Source of the DNA: Aselliscus stoliczkanus
Lineage: Eukaryota > Chordata > Mammalia > Chiroptera > Hipposideridae
DNA: 64,000 nt
Reading direction: 5' to 3'
Assembly (NCBI GenBank): GCA_033961575.1
Contig: CM066738.1
Coordinates: forward strand, 69,053,478-69,117,477
Numbering within the stretch: the first letter of the stretch is position 1; each line of letters starts with the position of its first letter. Positions 20,801 to 32,522 of the stretch are shown in pieces. Both the position numbers and the translations under genes were made by a program. The notes under the pieces are model-generated. The model saw nothing but the letters and a program-made list of their open reading frames with translations, was not told the DNA's origin and did not search any database.

Positions 20801-21184
20801 AACACAATAGGAATGATCAATATATTTCTTTTACATACATCAAATAAGGGCAAACATATCAACCCTCTGAAACACATAGATGATTGGGTGCCCCCATCAC
20901 AGTGAATGCAACAACATGGGATTGTATATTACACTGCAGATACCATACAAATGATAGGCAACAGATTATACTCTACAATAGGAGTCTATCACTGTCACAG
21001 AGACTAACGAGGAAACATAGCTTTGTACTTACTTTAGACTCTAACTAATGTATTAAGGATCTAAGCATTGAGTGTCAATAGTTGCTAACAACACAACAGG
21101 CAACCAGGCTTTACAAAGTTATATATGAGGCAGTCTTCTCCCCTCTAAAAACCATTTGAATCTGATTAAGCCTCCAGATTAGGG

Positions 21185-21300
21185 ATGTCCAACTAAATTT
21201 GTATGATGATGAAATATTCTACACCCATGCTGTCCAATATGGCAGACACTAACTACATGTGACTATTAACCACCTAAAATGTACTTAGTGTATCTAATGA
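21185..21300. mobile_element. MER5-like hAT remnant
   Basis: 'ctgtccaatatggcagacac' followed by 'acatgtgactattaaccacc' is the familiar MER5 pattern. Ends unclear. Confidence 0.65.
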
Positions 21301-21971
21301 GGGAAAAAGGTATAATTAGGAGAGGAGGTAGAATGGAACTGTGAGGTGGAGAGCAAAGTTCCATCTCTTTCATGGGTGGTAGTTATTAATGATATTTGTC
21401 ATATAATTCATAAAACTGTACATGTTTTGTTATTTTATGTATATTTTGCTTCAAAAAAGTTAAAAAATTTTTATTGCTTTAAAAGGTGTTTAAAGAATAT
21501 AACAATGTCAGAAAACTAGTTACAGTGTCTGTTCTGACACTAGCTATGAGAAGTTACACTTAAGTAGTTTAAGGTCTCCTTTTAAGGTCTTAAGCACACA
21601 TGCAATGGAAAGTAACTTGCATAATAATACTAAAAGGAAGACTTTCAATACATTTACATAACATAAAATAATGACTTGAGAACACAGCATGAACACTACT
21701 TATATACAAATAGATGTCTGACGATTGAAAGACTTGAAAGTTTACTGTCACAAGTTAGTGAATCCCTGTACAATTGCTAGTGTTAATGCATTATTTCTTC
21801 ACCATAAAGGTAAACTTTAGCCTAAATCTAGTTTGATTTGTTCTGAATTAACTCAATAAGATTTGCTATACACTACCATCGGAATATGACACATCTTTTT
21901 ATCTTTAAACTTTTCAGTTAAGAATGCTTTATTGTAGCACTGATTCTTGTTCTAAAGTAAAATGAACATAC

Positions 21972-22066
21972 TTCTCATTTTGTAGTTCCTGTATTTTCTT
22001 TAAATTTTCTCTGTTTTTTTCTTCAATTTCTTCCTTAAGTTCCTTTACCTGGGTTTTATAAAGTGT
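21972..22066 (-). CDS. ROCK1: ROCK1 exon, residues ~854-885 (Shroom-binding region)
   Basis: Codes TLYKTQVKELKEEIEEKN and then RENLKKIQELQNE with the split Lys, part of the Shroom-binding coiled coil. Acceptor 'ttgcag', donor GAA|gtatgt, 95 bases. No difference from remembered human. The 5.2-kb intron that follows is rich in insertions, but none is within 350 bases of the donor. Confidence 0.97.
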
Positions 22067-22149
22067 CTGCAAAACAAGTGATAAGAAGAAATAAGGGTTT
22101 ATGGTAGGTTAATAAACAGTTTGGAAGTTTCTTATAAGGTTAAATAACT

Positions 22150-22665
22150 ATCATATGCTCCAACAATTCCACTTCCAAGTATTTACTAAAGAAAAATGAA
22201 AGTATATATCCACACAAAGTCTTAAATGTGCATTTTCATTGCAGCTCTATTCATTGTAGCTTCAAACCAGAAACAATCCAATATCCATCAACAGACAAAA
22301 TTTGGTGTACCTCATTACTCAGCAATAAAAACGAATGAAATACTGATACATACATCTAAAAATATTATGCTAAGTTAAAGAAACCAGACGCTGAAGAGTA
22401 TATACTGCAGGATTCCATGTATATTAAATTCTAGAACAAGTGAAAATAATTAATATTGATAGAAAGCAAATCAGTGGCTACCTGCAGATAGAGGAGGTTG
22501 GGGAAGACTGACTGCAAAGGGCCACAGGGACTTTTTCATGGTGAAGGAAATGTTTGCTGTGTTAATTGTGGTGTGGTCAAAGAGTATACACATTTGTCAA
22601 AACTTATCGACCTACACACTTAAAATGGGCATAATTAATTATATAGAAATTATATGTCAAAAGTG
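22150..22665 (+). mobile_element. Old L1 3' fragment
   Basis: 'tgcagctctattcattgtag', 'atccatcaacagacaaaatt', 'ctcagcaataaaaacgaatg', then 'tggctacctgcagatagagg' and 'cttaaaatgggcataattaa' show old L1 ORF2 end plus 3' UTR, heavily mutated. Confidence 0.85.
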
Positions 22666-23444
22666 TATTAAAATTATGTTGATTTGGGAAAAATATTATA
22701 AAGAAACTTAGCAAGCACTACTTATTTAGAAGTTAAATCAATTCCTGAAGTGAGTAATATTTGAGAAACCACTTCTCTTTTGAAAGGGTGGGATGGAGAA
22801 ACATCCACAAAGATTTATCAAATGTTCTGTTAACATGAATAATGTATACGTAGAACAATGGTTCTTACAAACTTCACTAAGCTTTTGCCAACTTCATCAA
22901 TAAATATTTAACAAGTATTAGACCCACATTGTGTTAGGTGCTGGGGTCTGAATAAATTTTCAGTTCTGAAGACTCTTTCTTTCTTTAAATTAACTACCCT
23001 TTTTACTATAAAAGATTAAAAAAAAAAAAGGACCAGTAACTAGCTGTGGAGAACTATTTTTATACTGTACACTTAATTATCCCCTATAAGAAATAGCACT
23101 TTTTTTTAGGGCAAAAATACATACATTTTTATGGGAATGCAAATGAAAGAAGAGGGATGGCTCACTCTAGTTTGAGGGTTTACTATTTCTAACATAAAAT
23201 AATCCATTTTGCCTTTAGGAATCAGATTCTCATCTTTCCTTTATCTGACTCCAAGTACGAAAATTTATATATGTAATTGCTGAAGAAATAAAAAGAAAGT
23301 AATCTGACTTAAAGACCTAAAGAAAATATTAAATTTGGTCCATAATAACTTATCAAATTTAACAACATCTAACCCAATCCTCATAAGCAATGGGATAAAT
23401 TGGAACTAAGACAGACACAAAGTCAGGTTTTGTATTGTTTGTTT

Positions 23445-23898
23445 TTAAAGATGTTATTGGGGAATTGGGGCAGGGGAACAGCATTGGGGAACCGGGGAAG
23501 GGGAACAGACAAGTTGTTGTCCTTTTGTTCTTCAGTCTAGTTGTGGAGGACATTGCTTCACTGGCCCATGTTGGTATCATCATTGCGCTCTTCTCGGGTG
23601 AGGCAGATGGGTCGCCAGCCTCTGGATGACCACTCACAGTAGCTCTTGGCAGCTCTCACCGGCTGCCACCTGCTCACGCTGGTTGCAGGTCACTCACTGT
23701 AGCCTATGGCAGCCCACTGCAGCAGGGGCTGCAGCTATGCCGTCCCCAAGGACTCACAGCAACCTAGCTCCAGGTGGAGCTGTTGTTCAGCATCTTAGCT
23801 GTAGAGGGCAGTATCACTGGCCCTCATATGTGGGATCTGAACCAGGGCCGCTGGCGTCCCAAGCCAGCTCTTAACAAACATGCCAATCGGCCGGTCCT
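23445..23898 (-). mobile_element. SINE type B, long
   Basis: 'ttattggggaattggggcag', the complete B tail and the head ending 'caatcggccggtcc'. The flanks 'tattgttt' and 'ctattgtttttat' suggest the duplication. Confidence 0.93.
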
Positions 23899-24979
23899 CT
23901 ATTGTTTTTATAAAGGCAAAATCAAGAATCCATAAGAATCACCACAAGTCATTTGATATCTATCCCAAAGTCTGGAGGTACTAGATAATTACTCTGTGGA
24001 AGCTTGTGTACAAGGAAGTACACATGGTATTATAGGGCACTTTGAACAAATAAGGTTGATCTACACCTAGGAAATGCTTTTCAACAATGGTCTAATAAGC
24101 CAAGAAAGAAATAGACAAAAAAATAGAAAGTTACCACCCTATTTATTAGGAGATGAGCAAAGTAGATTATGGAATGCCAAATCATGTGAAAAATCTGTAG
24201 AGCTTTAATGGTGTTCCGATTTTTTTTTACTGGGGAAACCTTACTTCAAATATTGTTCACTTTTTATTTCTAGGGCACGTTCACCAGTGCAACGTGTACT
24301 GCATGCATTTAATTGCACTACATAAGGCTCGTAGGAAGGGTAATGCGAATGAAACAGTAATGGAGCAGCTAGAGAAATGTTAAGTTTAAATGGCAGAGTA
24401 CAAGCTTGGCAACCAAAAGAAACAAAAAATTCAGAGGCTTCAATAAAACCTCAAAGCATTAGCTGTAAATTCTCATCAATAATAGTAATGAAATAACTTG
24501 GCCTGCAACAAATAAGAGAGTAATTTTTATGGAGAAAAAGCAAAACATGCATAAAATGCATATAGAGCTAAAACAGAACAAAGTTTTTGAACAGTAGTTA
24601 TAACTACACCTGTATGTAGTTATACCTACAAATGCATGTATACAGGCTACTATAATGTGTATCCATGAACCACACATGATAATACTGGCACTTAAACCAC
24701 CCAAGCTTGCTACCACCCAGACAGAACCCTTAACAGAGTCTCATATGTAGCTCTATTTTAATGGCAATTCTGGAAATATTTGCACAAAAGTGGTCATTTC
24801 TTTACAACTTAACAGATTATGAACTCAGATTCAGAGATAAAATGTAAAAATGGCAATATAAGAAAGGGGAAAACCACTTCACAGTCATTTGAAAAACAAT
24901 CAGAGTTCACATAAAAAATCTAAATACCTTCTTTTAAATCAGGCTTTGAAACAGTGTATATGTTAAAAATGATTCTCAC

Positions 24980-25049
24980 CGAGAAATATTGCTCAGCTTC
25001 AAGCTGATCTTGTAGTTCCCGCATCTGTCCTTCATTTCCTCTATATTGT
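24980..25049 (-). CDS. ROCK1: ROCK1 exon, residues ~830-853
   Basis: A 70-base exon coding QYRGNEGQMRELQDQLEAEQ and YFS, coiled coil at the start of the conserved Shroom-binding stretch. The Lys codon is split with the exon before. Acceptor 'ctgaag' has a weak pyrimidine tract; donor TCG|gtgaga. Identical to remembered human. Confidence 0.97.
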
Positions 25050-25545
25050 CTTCAGATGAAAGAGAAAATAATAAACAAATGCTATTTATAATAGACTTTA
25101 CAGTATTCTTTGTTTCTTAAAGTTGCTAAAATAAAAAGGTTTACTAAAATTATCTTTGTTTTTAAAATTTATACCTCATTATACAGTATTTACTAATTAT
25201 ATTTGGTTAGCCCATATTGTCTGTCTATTTCCATTTTGCTCCTTATAAAATGAGACCATGCAAAGCAGATAGAACCCTTTTCTACTGAAGATCACTTTCA
25301 GAAGAATATTAATTGTGGATTAATTCAAATTGCAAAAATAAAAATTGTTTCTTTGGTAAATTTTTATAGAGAAAGCATTCTTAGGGGTACATTTACAATG
25401 TCATATAGTGTAAACCTTTAAAAACAGAGGATGTGAAAATATTTAAAACATAATAAGAATAACAGTATTATATTTTATGGCCAATTAAACACAAGGGGAG
25501 TGGTGTGGAAATCACTAATCAGGTAAGAAATAAGAAGGGAGGCGA

Positions 25546-25652
25546 GGGCCGGCCGAGTGGCGCGGTGGTTAAGCGCTGGCTTGGGAAGCCAGCGGCCCCG
25601 GTTCGGGTCCCATATATGAGGGCCAGTGATACTGCCCTCAAAAAAAAAAAAA
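25546..25652 (+). mobile_element. SINE type A, complete
   Basis: Close to what looks like the family consensus: 'gggccggccgagtggcgcgg', anticodon-like arm 'gctggcttgggaagccagc', B box 'ccggttcgggtccc', poly(A). Perfect 14-bp duplication 'aagaagggaggcga' at 25532-25545 and 25653-25666. Confidence 0.96.
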
Positions 25653-26108
25653 AAGAAGGGAGGCGAAAACAACTGACAAAAGAGGAGGAACACAGACAGC
25701 TACATGTATTTAACACACACATAAAAACAACTCACACAGAGAGGAACAGTCACAAACAGACAGACATAATACAACTGATAGACACAGATTTTCAAGGATG
25801 TACAATTCCATTTGCAGCTATGTTTTCATAGTTATGTATTAATAGCTTGCATTTTCAGCATCTAATAAGGCATATGGTCGATAGAAGGTACATAATAAAT
25901 GTTCGTTAAATGCTGAGTTAAAGTTACTTTGGGAGAAGAAAAAAAGCATTACTGGCTAAAAACATGGCTCTAAAAGGGGAAAAGAATTTCACCAATATAA
26001 ATCCAATAAAATAAAAACTGACAATTTTATCCAAAAATTACTAAAAGAAGCTGGCAAATGAAGCTATTGTATTATAACAAATTTGGAAGAAATAAAAATA
26101 CATGACTT

Positions 26109-26217
26109 GGGCCGGCCGAGTGGCGTGGTGGTTAAGTGCTGGCTTGGGAAGCCAGCGGCCCTGGTTTGGGTCCCACATATGAGGGCCAGCGACACTGCCC
26201 TCAAAAAAAAAAAAAAA
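26109..26217 (+). mobile_element. SINE type A, complete
   Basis: Same structure as the copy at 25546. Duplication 'aaaaatacatgacttgg' at 26094-26110 and 26218-26234, sharing the two G's with the element start. Confidence 0.96.
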
Positions 26218-26841
26218 AAAAATACATGACTTGGCATGAGATGCACCCATCTTAGAAATAAATTTCTGAAGCACATCCTTATACAAATTCTGAAAGTAAT
26301 ACTGACACCTTGTTTTGTCTTCATTTCAAGTAAGTGGGTACATTACATCTCAGAGTAGAAGGAGAAAAAAGAGCACTCTGCATTTTGAGATGAGCCAAAA
26401 GAACAAAACAAACACAGGGTAATCATGTCTAATTCTAGTCTCTACAAAATAAACAAACCTTGAACATTTCCTGTAAGGTACTAAATCCTTAATAAAAAGA
26501 AGGTTATCCCTTGTTTTTGTAGAGTGAAAAAAGATGACTTCTGTGAATATGAAAATCATATGAGAAAATTATGTTTTTTTCACTATAAAGACTTCCTGTA
26601 AAAAAGTAGCTTTGATAATGTCCCTTTTTCTTCCTTTAAATATTTATTTTTTTATTTAGTAAGCCTGTCCTTCCAAAGCCAGAACTCCCCTGTAAACTTT
26701 TTTTGCAAGTAAATTCTTTTATTTCTAAATGCTTTTTTTCTAAGTCTTCCTTTCACAAACTCTAAGTATATAATCGATATTAACACAAATAAGCAATGCT
26801 GGACACAAATAGAAATCAACAATGTTATTTTTGAGACTTAC

Positions 26842-27026
26842 TTTGTAAGCTGAGCTAATTCAAATTCTAATAATCTCTTTGCTTCCAATAAAGTATTTAT
26901 TTCCTGTTTCATCTGCTTTTCTTGACCTTTTAAATTGTCTGCCTCAAATGCTTGAGTCTTCAATTCGTTTTGTAACAACAGTCGCTTATTTGATTCTTGT
27001 TCCAATTGCAAGGTAAGACTCTTAAC
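26842..27026 (-). CDS. ROCK1: ROCK1 exon, residues ~769-830
   Basis: Codes VKSLTLQLEQESNKRLLLQN and onward to LLEAKRLLEFELAQLT, uninterrupted coiled coil. Acceptor 'catag', donor ACAAA|gtaagt, 185 bases: 61 codons plus two bases of Lys. Two changes from remembered human: N to S (VKSL) and L to Q (KGQEKQ). Confidence 0.97.
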
Positions 27027-27389
27027 CTATGAATGAGAAGAATAATTGGGATTTTAAATCTCTTGAAATTTATTAGACACTATTTGAAAGAATACTAATC
27101 AAATCTCAAGTACATAATGCCTATGCAAACAGAGAATATCCATATTCTAAAAACTTTCCATTGTTCTATGTGTTTATTACTGCAGAATTTACCATTAAAT
27201 CAAATTAATTCCCAAATTTCAGATATGAGATCTCAGGGGGGAAAAAATCTGGTATTTTTGTTACCCCAACCTGCAAGGAAATCTGAAACAGAAGGTGAGT
27301 ATAAAAGCCACTTTGGAGGAGGGGGTATTTAAATTCACCTGTTCATTTGTAAGTGGTTTGTGCTCTATCCAGGCTACAACCCTCCAAAG

Positions 27390-27620
27390 TTGAGTGAGCC
27401 TTCCTTAACTCCCAGATGTGATTAGCCATAACACTCCTACAGCACTTCGTACTTCCTCTTTTAAATTATGTCATGTTGTAATTACTATATTAATATCTGT
27501 CTTTCCCTCTGGACTGTAAGTTCCACACAAGTCAAGATGATACCTTTATTATTCAGTACCCCAAGTCCTAGCACAGAAACAGGCAGATAATAAGATGGTA
27601 AAAAATTACATGTTTAAAAT
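27390..27620 (+). mobile_element. L2 3' end
   Basis: 'cagcacttcgtacttcctct', 'ctggactgtaagttccacac' and 'ccaagtcctagcacagaaac' are diagnostic L2 3'-end phrases in order. Confidence 0.8.
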
Positions 27621-27706
27621 GACTGAATATTATCTTTCAAATTTTCAACATACATTCTTCCTGCATGTTGTCTCTAATAAATATCTCTAATCTCTTCTTT
27701 CTAGAC

Positions 27707-27938
27707 CAGGGGTCGGCAAACTTTTGAGACAAAAGAGCCAATTCTGCCCCTCACAACAATTTAAAAATTATTCGAGAGCCATAAAACAAATGAAATCACC
27801 ATTATGTGAATAATATCCTTTAAAATTTTTATAAATGAAACTGATAGTTTTATTTTAATTTTCAATTTTACTTCAGAGCCACATGCATGGACCCAAAGAG
27901 CTGCATGTAGCTCGAGAGCTGCAGTTTGCCGACCCCTG
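27707..27938. mobile_element. hAT-type MITE with 8-bp target duplication
   Basis: Terminal inverted repeats 'caggggtcggcaaac' and 'gtttgccgacccctg' are perfect. The 8-bp duplication 'ttctagac' (27699-27706 and 27939-27946) is perfect, as hAT transposases produce. The 232-bp body has 'agagccacatgcatgg' and 'gagctgcatgtagctcgaga' subterminal blocks and no coding capacity. Confidence 0.95.
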
Positions 27939-28832
27939 TTCTAGACCATTCTATTGTATATACCACTATCAGGCTAATTTCCCTAAAAGAATGTTTTCAC
28001 CCATTTGAAATTAAAAGACTATCAATACTTAGGTCCCAAATTTTGCCCATTATTAAACAACACATCTCTTCTTCATTGGTCAGGTCAAGTCTCACTTGTT
28101 TCTCATTTACCTATCTTCTTAAGCACTCAGTAATCACTCTTTTATTGTTCTCTTCACTGATAATGTTCCCTCCACCAACTCAGGCTTCTGACTCTCAAAC
28201 TATTAACTTTTGAGGTCTTCCTCAACCTTTAAAATAATGGTAACATTCCATCCCTCCTTTATGAAGTCTTTCCTGATTATTCTGCTCTTCTCTTTCGCCA
28301 TTCTCTAACTTACATATGTGGACTAATTGCTTTAATCTTATAAATAATTTCTAAAATACATACAGTATCCACAAGGATATAATGTCATTTTGTCTTTTTA
28401 TTGTTTTGTGAATGTACTTTCTACCAATCTAAGCAGACAAAACTGCGGTTTAACACTTTTTTTGATATCTATCAGCAATGCTCCTCTTTGAGATTACAGG
28501 ATACTTTACAATGAAGATAGATTTTTTTTTGTGTTGTTTTGTTTAAGCAGACGGTCAGTTTCTTCAGGGGAGGAGCTATGTATGACACTTCTACACAGTT
28601 GTACTGTCAGTGCAAAATGGTATATACTCTCTGGTGTGAATGTTCAATAACTATTTGAAGATGAAAATTCTAGGAGCTAGGGATATAGTGGTGACCATAT
28701 AGCAGTGAACACATAAGTTATTTTCATTCAAATTTCCTCTATGCTGTTTAAATTATAGATAATAGCTTTTTAGTCATAGCTCATGATTATTTATCTTTTA
28801 TAAGATGAAAGAAGTCAGTCTATTTTTCTTAC

Positions 28833-28993
28833 TTCATCCTCCATCCTTTCTTTATTTTCAGTCAAATGCTCAAGCTTCTGCTGCGATTGTTTCAGATCAA
28901 CATCTAGCATGGAACACTGTTTCTCAATCTGAACAACCCTATTTTCAGCCTTCTCTCGAGCTTCTCTCTCTTCCTTCAGCTTCTTTTCCATCT
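28833..28993 (-). CDS. ROCK1: ROCK1 exon, residues ~715-768
   Basis: Codes EMEKKLKEEREAREKAENRV onward to HLTENKERMEDE, coiled coil. Acceptor 'tcacag', donor GAA|gtaaga, 161 bases: two bases plus 53 codons. One change from remembered human (HLTG to HLTE). Confidence 0.97.
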
Positions 28994-29499
28994 CTGTGAA
29001 AAAAAAAGTTATAAACATACATTTAAAGAAAGAGACTACTTTAATACTTTTACTTTCATGGGCTGTATAAGACAAACTGGTGCCAAAAAAATTCCTACTG
29101 TTTTTAACCTGGGACTCTAATAAAGCAATTCATTATAGAAATTCTAATGTTAATTGAATTATTTATGTAGTGAGATCTCTAAAGAAAGAAAGTTATAAAA
29201 TATAATAGTAATAAAATAAAACCTTTTAAATCCAGCCTTTGCCCAAATGAAATGAACGATTATTCAGCGCCATATGCAGACTAGAAGTTGGAAGTATAGC
29301 GGGGAAAAAAAGTGGAATATAAGGGGAAAAAAAGGAGATAGTTAAGATAAAAGCAGGGAAATAAGGTTGTGGATATTAATCTATACCTTACATTGTTTCA
29401 GAAACGTTTCAAGAGACTTAGGCTACGTTAGGATTTCCAATTTATGCAACTCAGATAAACAAGATTCCATGTAGTATAACACCTATATTGATTTTTATC

Positions 29500-29640
29500 A
29501 GAAGGTATTAGTCTACAGTCAGGCTCCTTTTTTGAGATATGGTAACTAAGGTTCTGGAAGGTGAACTTTTCCATGGTCGTACAACTAGTAAATTGCACCA
29601 CGAGTATTCAAACTTATTTATTAAGTCTGCTTTCCCACAC
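29500..29640 (-). mobile_element. MIR fragment
   Basis: 'atatggtaactaaggttctg', 'ttccatggtcgtacaactag' and 'gagtattcaaacttatttat' follow antisense MIR order. Confidence 0.6.
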
Positions 29641-29649
29641 TCAAGAGAC

Positions 29650-30617
29650 AGTCCTCTAGGTGACAAAATGGAAACCATTTGAATGGAACTTCCTCATCTT
29701 TCCCCCTAAACCTACAAACGTAGCTGCACCAATACAATCATCACCTCTTATTCCCATCTCTCTAACCAAACAAATCCATCCACTTGTGTTCTGGACTTTG
29801 CTCCTTCAATTATTTCATCTCTTTCTGACTCAACAATTTCCTCTTCCCAGCTGAATCATTCCCAACAACACAATAATCTATTATTTTCCCTCCTAAAATA
29901 TCCTCCATTGATCTCACATCCTTCACAGCCAAACTTCTGAAAGTTGTCTACACTTATTGTCTCTAGTGCCTCATCTACTATACATTTATCTTTCTCCAAT
30001 TTGGTTTCTATCTCCATTATTTCACTGAAACTACTCTTGGTATGGTAACCAGTGACATCCATCCTGCAAAATTCAGAAGACACGTAATACCCATGTCTTC
30101 ATTTTCACTGACTTTAACAGAATTCAATATATTGAACCACTTCCTCATATTTTCAATACTTGACTCTTTAAGCTTCTAATATCACCTCTCTTCGTTTTCC
30201 TGTTACCCCTTTGGCAGTTCTTTCTTTTGTTGGTTTCTCCTCTTCTACCTGACCTCCAAATGTTAGACTGCCTAAGGGTTCCATTATGATTCTTCTTCTC
30301 TTCTGCTCATAGTCTTCCCTTTACTGATTTTATTAGATTCTGAATATGGCTCCATGTATATGACCACTAAATTGATACCATTCCCCTGAGCTTCAGATTT
30401 ATATACCAATTGACTATTTGACATCTCCACCTATCAAATATGCTTTTCAAAGTTAACACATCTAAAACAGATATTTTTACTTCCTTCCCATTCCAAACCA
30501 CTCCTACCCCAGTCATCTCAATGCCAAAATATATGAACAGCCTGTAGACTTTTAGCTGATCTCCCTTTTTAAACTGTTATCTCTCTCAAAAGCATTCACC
30601 ACACAACAGCACCGGTG
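29650..30617 (+). mobile_element. L2 fragment, sense, part 1
   Basis: Diverged L2 ORF2 sense: 'tcacatccttcacagccaaa', 'cttctacctgacctccaaat', 'aattgactatttgacatctc' and 'ttcccattccaaaccactcc' in the order expected of the L2 reverse transcriptase region. Frames broken. Confidence 0.7.
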
Positions 30618-31080
30618 TTTTGTTTTTTGTTTTTGTTTTTTTTTAAGGTTTTATTGGGGAATTGGGGGGAGGGAAACAGTGTTGGGGAACCAGGGAAGGG
30701 AAACAGACAAGTTGCTGTCCTTTTGTTCTTCAGTCTAGTTGTGAAGGACACTGCTTCACTGGCCCATGTTGGTATCATCATTGCTCTCTTCTTGGGTGAG
30801 ACAAATCGATAGCCGGCCTCTGGACGGCCGCTCACAGCGGCTCTTGGCAGCTCATGCTGGCTGCCGGCCACTCACTGTAGCCCATGGTATGGCAGCCCAC
30901 TGCAGGAGGGGCTGCAGCTATGCCATCCCCGGGGACTCACAGCAGCCCAGCTCCAAGTGGAGCTGTTGTTCACCATCTTAACTGTAGAGGACAGTGTCAC
31001 TGGCCCTCATATGTGGGATTTGAACCACGGCTGCTGGAGTCCCATGCCAGCTTTTAACCAATGCGCTGCTCAGCCGGCCC
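30618..31080 (-). mobile_element. SINE type B, long, inserted in L2
   Basis: G/T-rich start, 'gttttattggggaattgggg', the full B tail and the head ending 'gctcagccggccc'. It separates two L2 parts. Confidence 0.93.
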
Positions 31081-31490
31081 AGGGGTGGTCTTTTAAAAAT
31101 CTAAATTATACATCTCAGCATAGCTTAGAACACTACAATAGCTTCCCACCATTTTCAGAATAAGAGTACTGAACTTATAATCAATTCTGCCTGGAATATA
31201 CTTCCTTCCACTCTTTTTAATGCCTGATATCATTTTGACTTTTAGTTCTTACCACAAATATCATTAGTTCAGAGAGGCCTATCCTTGGAATCCCCTCTAA
31301 TGTAGTATTACCTAGAAACTATCACATTGTGTATTTTATTCACATTAATGATTACAATTTGTCCATATTTTAATTTGCTTTTTTGCCTATTTCCACCAAC
31401 AGAATATAATCTGTGAGAAACAGTTTTTATAAGTCTTATTCTCTGCTATATTCTCAGTTGTGCCAGGACTATCTTAGGCAGTCAATAATT
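31081..31490 (+). mobile_element. L2 fragment, sense, part 2
   Basis: Continues the L2 after the SINE: 'ctgcctggaatatacttcct', 'agagaggcctatccttggaa' and 'cagttgtgccaggactatct', ending as L2 3' ends do. Confidence 0.7.
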
Positions 31491-31609
31491 AACACATGTG
31501 AAAGAAATAAAAGTAGTTCAGTATAGCTGAAGAAAGGGGTATACATAAGAAGCAATATGATTATAAAGATATAGGTAAGCGCCAATGCAAACATTTTGTA
31601 TGTCACGAG

Positions 31610-31610
<1 letters not shown>

Positions 31611-31650
<40 letters not shown>
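31611..31650. repeat. (AT)n microsatellite
   Basis: About 20 TA units, followed by 'cacacaaacc'. Confidence 0.97.
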
Positions 31651-31656
<6 letters not shown>

Positions 31657-31959
31657 AACCTTGTAAACAGTGAAAAATCACAAAAAGATTTTAAGAAACA
31701 CTAGCATAAAATTTGAATTAAAAAAAAAATCATTCTGACCTAAGTGAAAACAATAGATTGATGAGTCGAACAAATGCTGATAGAGTAAAAATTGTCGATT
31801 GTAACAGATCAAGCAAAGTGACGATGTCACCACGAATTAAAAGAGAATAGGAAAGGAGGACTAGGTTGTATATATCATTTGGATGTAAAAATCCTGAATG
31901 ATTCCTATTTCTAGCTTGGGCTCCTCGATACTGAAACCACCACCCTCCTTAACCATAAT

Positions 31960-32100
31960 AACATCTTCCATTTATTGAAAAGCTTTCCATGTACAGGCAC
32001 TTTACATGCATTTTTCTCATCTAATTTTTTTCATTAGTCATAGAAAGGCTGGCTACAAGGCAAAATAGATTTGTCTTATTCTAAGCCTGGGCTCATAAAA
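31960..32100 (-). mobile_element. MIR fragment
   Basis: 'aacatcttccatttattgaa', 'gtacaggcactttacatgca' and 'tcattagtcatagaaaggct' suggest antisense MIR. Confidence 0.55.
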
Positions 32101-32104
32101 ACTA

Positions 32105-32183
32105 TGGGATTTTCAGAAAAGTCATGATGCATTTTTGCAATGAAAAATAGAAAAAATACGTCATGACTTTTCCGACAACCCAA
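32105..32183. mobile_element. Palindromic ~80-bp MITE, copy 3
   Basis: 79 bp between TA pairs (32103-32104 and 32184-32185). Right end 'catgacttttccgacaaccc'; the left end is more mutated. Because the element is a palindrome its orientation cannot be assigned, but the centre ('tttttgcaatgaaaaataga') is reversed relative to copy 1. Confidence 0.88.
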
Positions 32184-32189
32184 TATATA

Positions 32190-32520
32190 GCCATTAACCA
32201 GGATAGTGAGAAGAGGACGTAAGAAAAGGTTTGACAGATAATATCCTAAGTTTCTCCTTCAACAAACTGAATTTAAAGGTGCCAAGTGACAATTCCAGAT
32301 TGTAGTAGGTTAAGAAGTAAGTAGAAGATGAAGAAAAGGAAGATGACTCTTTTTAGAAGTTTGGGTATAAAGGGATGACTAAAACAGTGGCAATTAGTAA
32401 AAATAGCAGGTTGCTGCAAGGGTTTGTCCTTTTTTAAGATGGGAGAAACTTGTACATGTTTACAACAATCAAGGATTCAGTGGAGGAGAAAAGGTTGAGG
32501 ATAAACAAGAGAAAAAGAGA
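32190..32520 (-). mobile_element. L2 fragment, antisense, part 1
   Basis: 'ttttaagatgggagaaactt' and 'gtggaggagaaaaggttgag' fit antisense L2. Continues after the Tigger at 33301. Confidence 0.55.
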
Positions 32521-32522
32521 TA

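Larger units (their letters stand above)
16786..21971. other. ROCK1 intron, 5.2 kb
   Basis: Contains MIR (17060-17285), a 36-bp tandem repeat, an L1 (17508-18613), antisense L2 (18620-19520), a type A SINE (19536), sense L2 with a MITE (19793-20180), (CT)n, a second L2 stretch (20430-20800) and a MER5-like remnant (21185-21300). Unique AT-rich sequence at 20800-21180 and 21300-21970. Confidence 0.8.
22067..24979. other. ROCK1 intron, 2.9 kb
   Basis: Contains an old L1 3' end (22150-22665) and one type B SINE (23445-23898). At 22700-23440 and 23900-24960 I see AT-rich sequence without a recognisable element, apart from weak short palindromes (for example 'gtagttataactac' near 24593). Confidence 0.8.
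25050..26841. other. ROCK1 intron, 1.8 kb
   Basis: Two type A SINEs (25546 and 26109) with clean target duplications and a short L2/MIR-like 3' end near 25855-25925. Otherwise AT-rich with nothing recognised. Confidence 0.8.
27027..28832. other. ROCK1 intron, 1.8 kb
   Basis: Contains an L2 3' end (27390-27620), a hAT MITE (27707-27938), pyrimidine-rich probable old-repeat sequence (27940-28330) and an L2-like end (28540-28660). No exon evident. Confidence 0.75.

Noticed and set aside
24285..24330. Short inverted repeat 'agtgcaa ... ttgcact' as a possible small RNA gene
   Set aside because: The 7-bp stem with a 22-base loop is within chance for AT-rich intron and matches no RNA class I know.
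27926..28213. 95-codon plus-strand ORF as a gene within the intron
   Set aside because: Low-complexity pyrimidine-rich sequence beside the hAT element and probably old repeat; no splice or promoter evidence.
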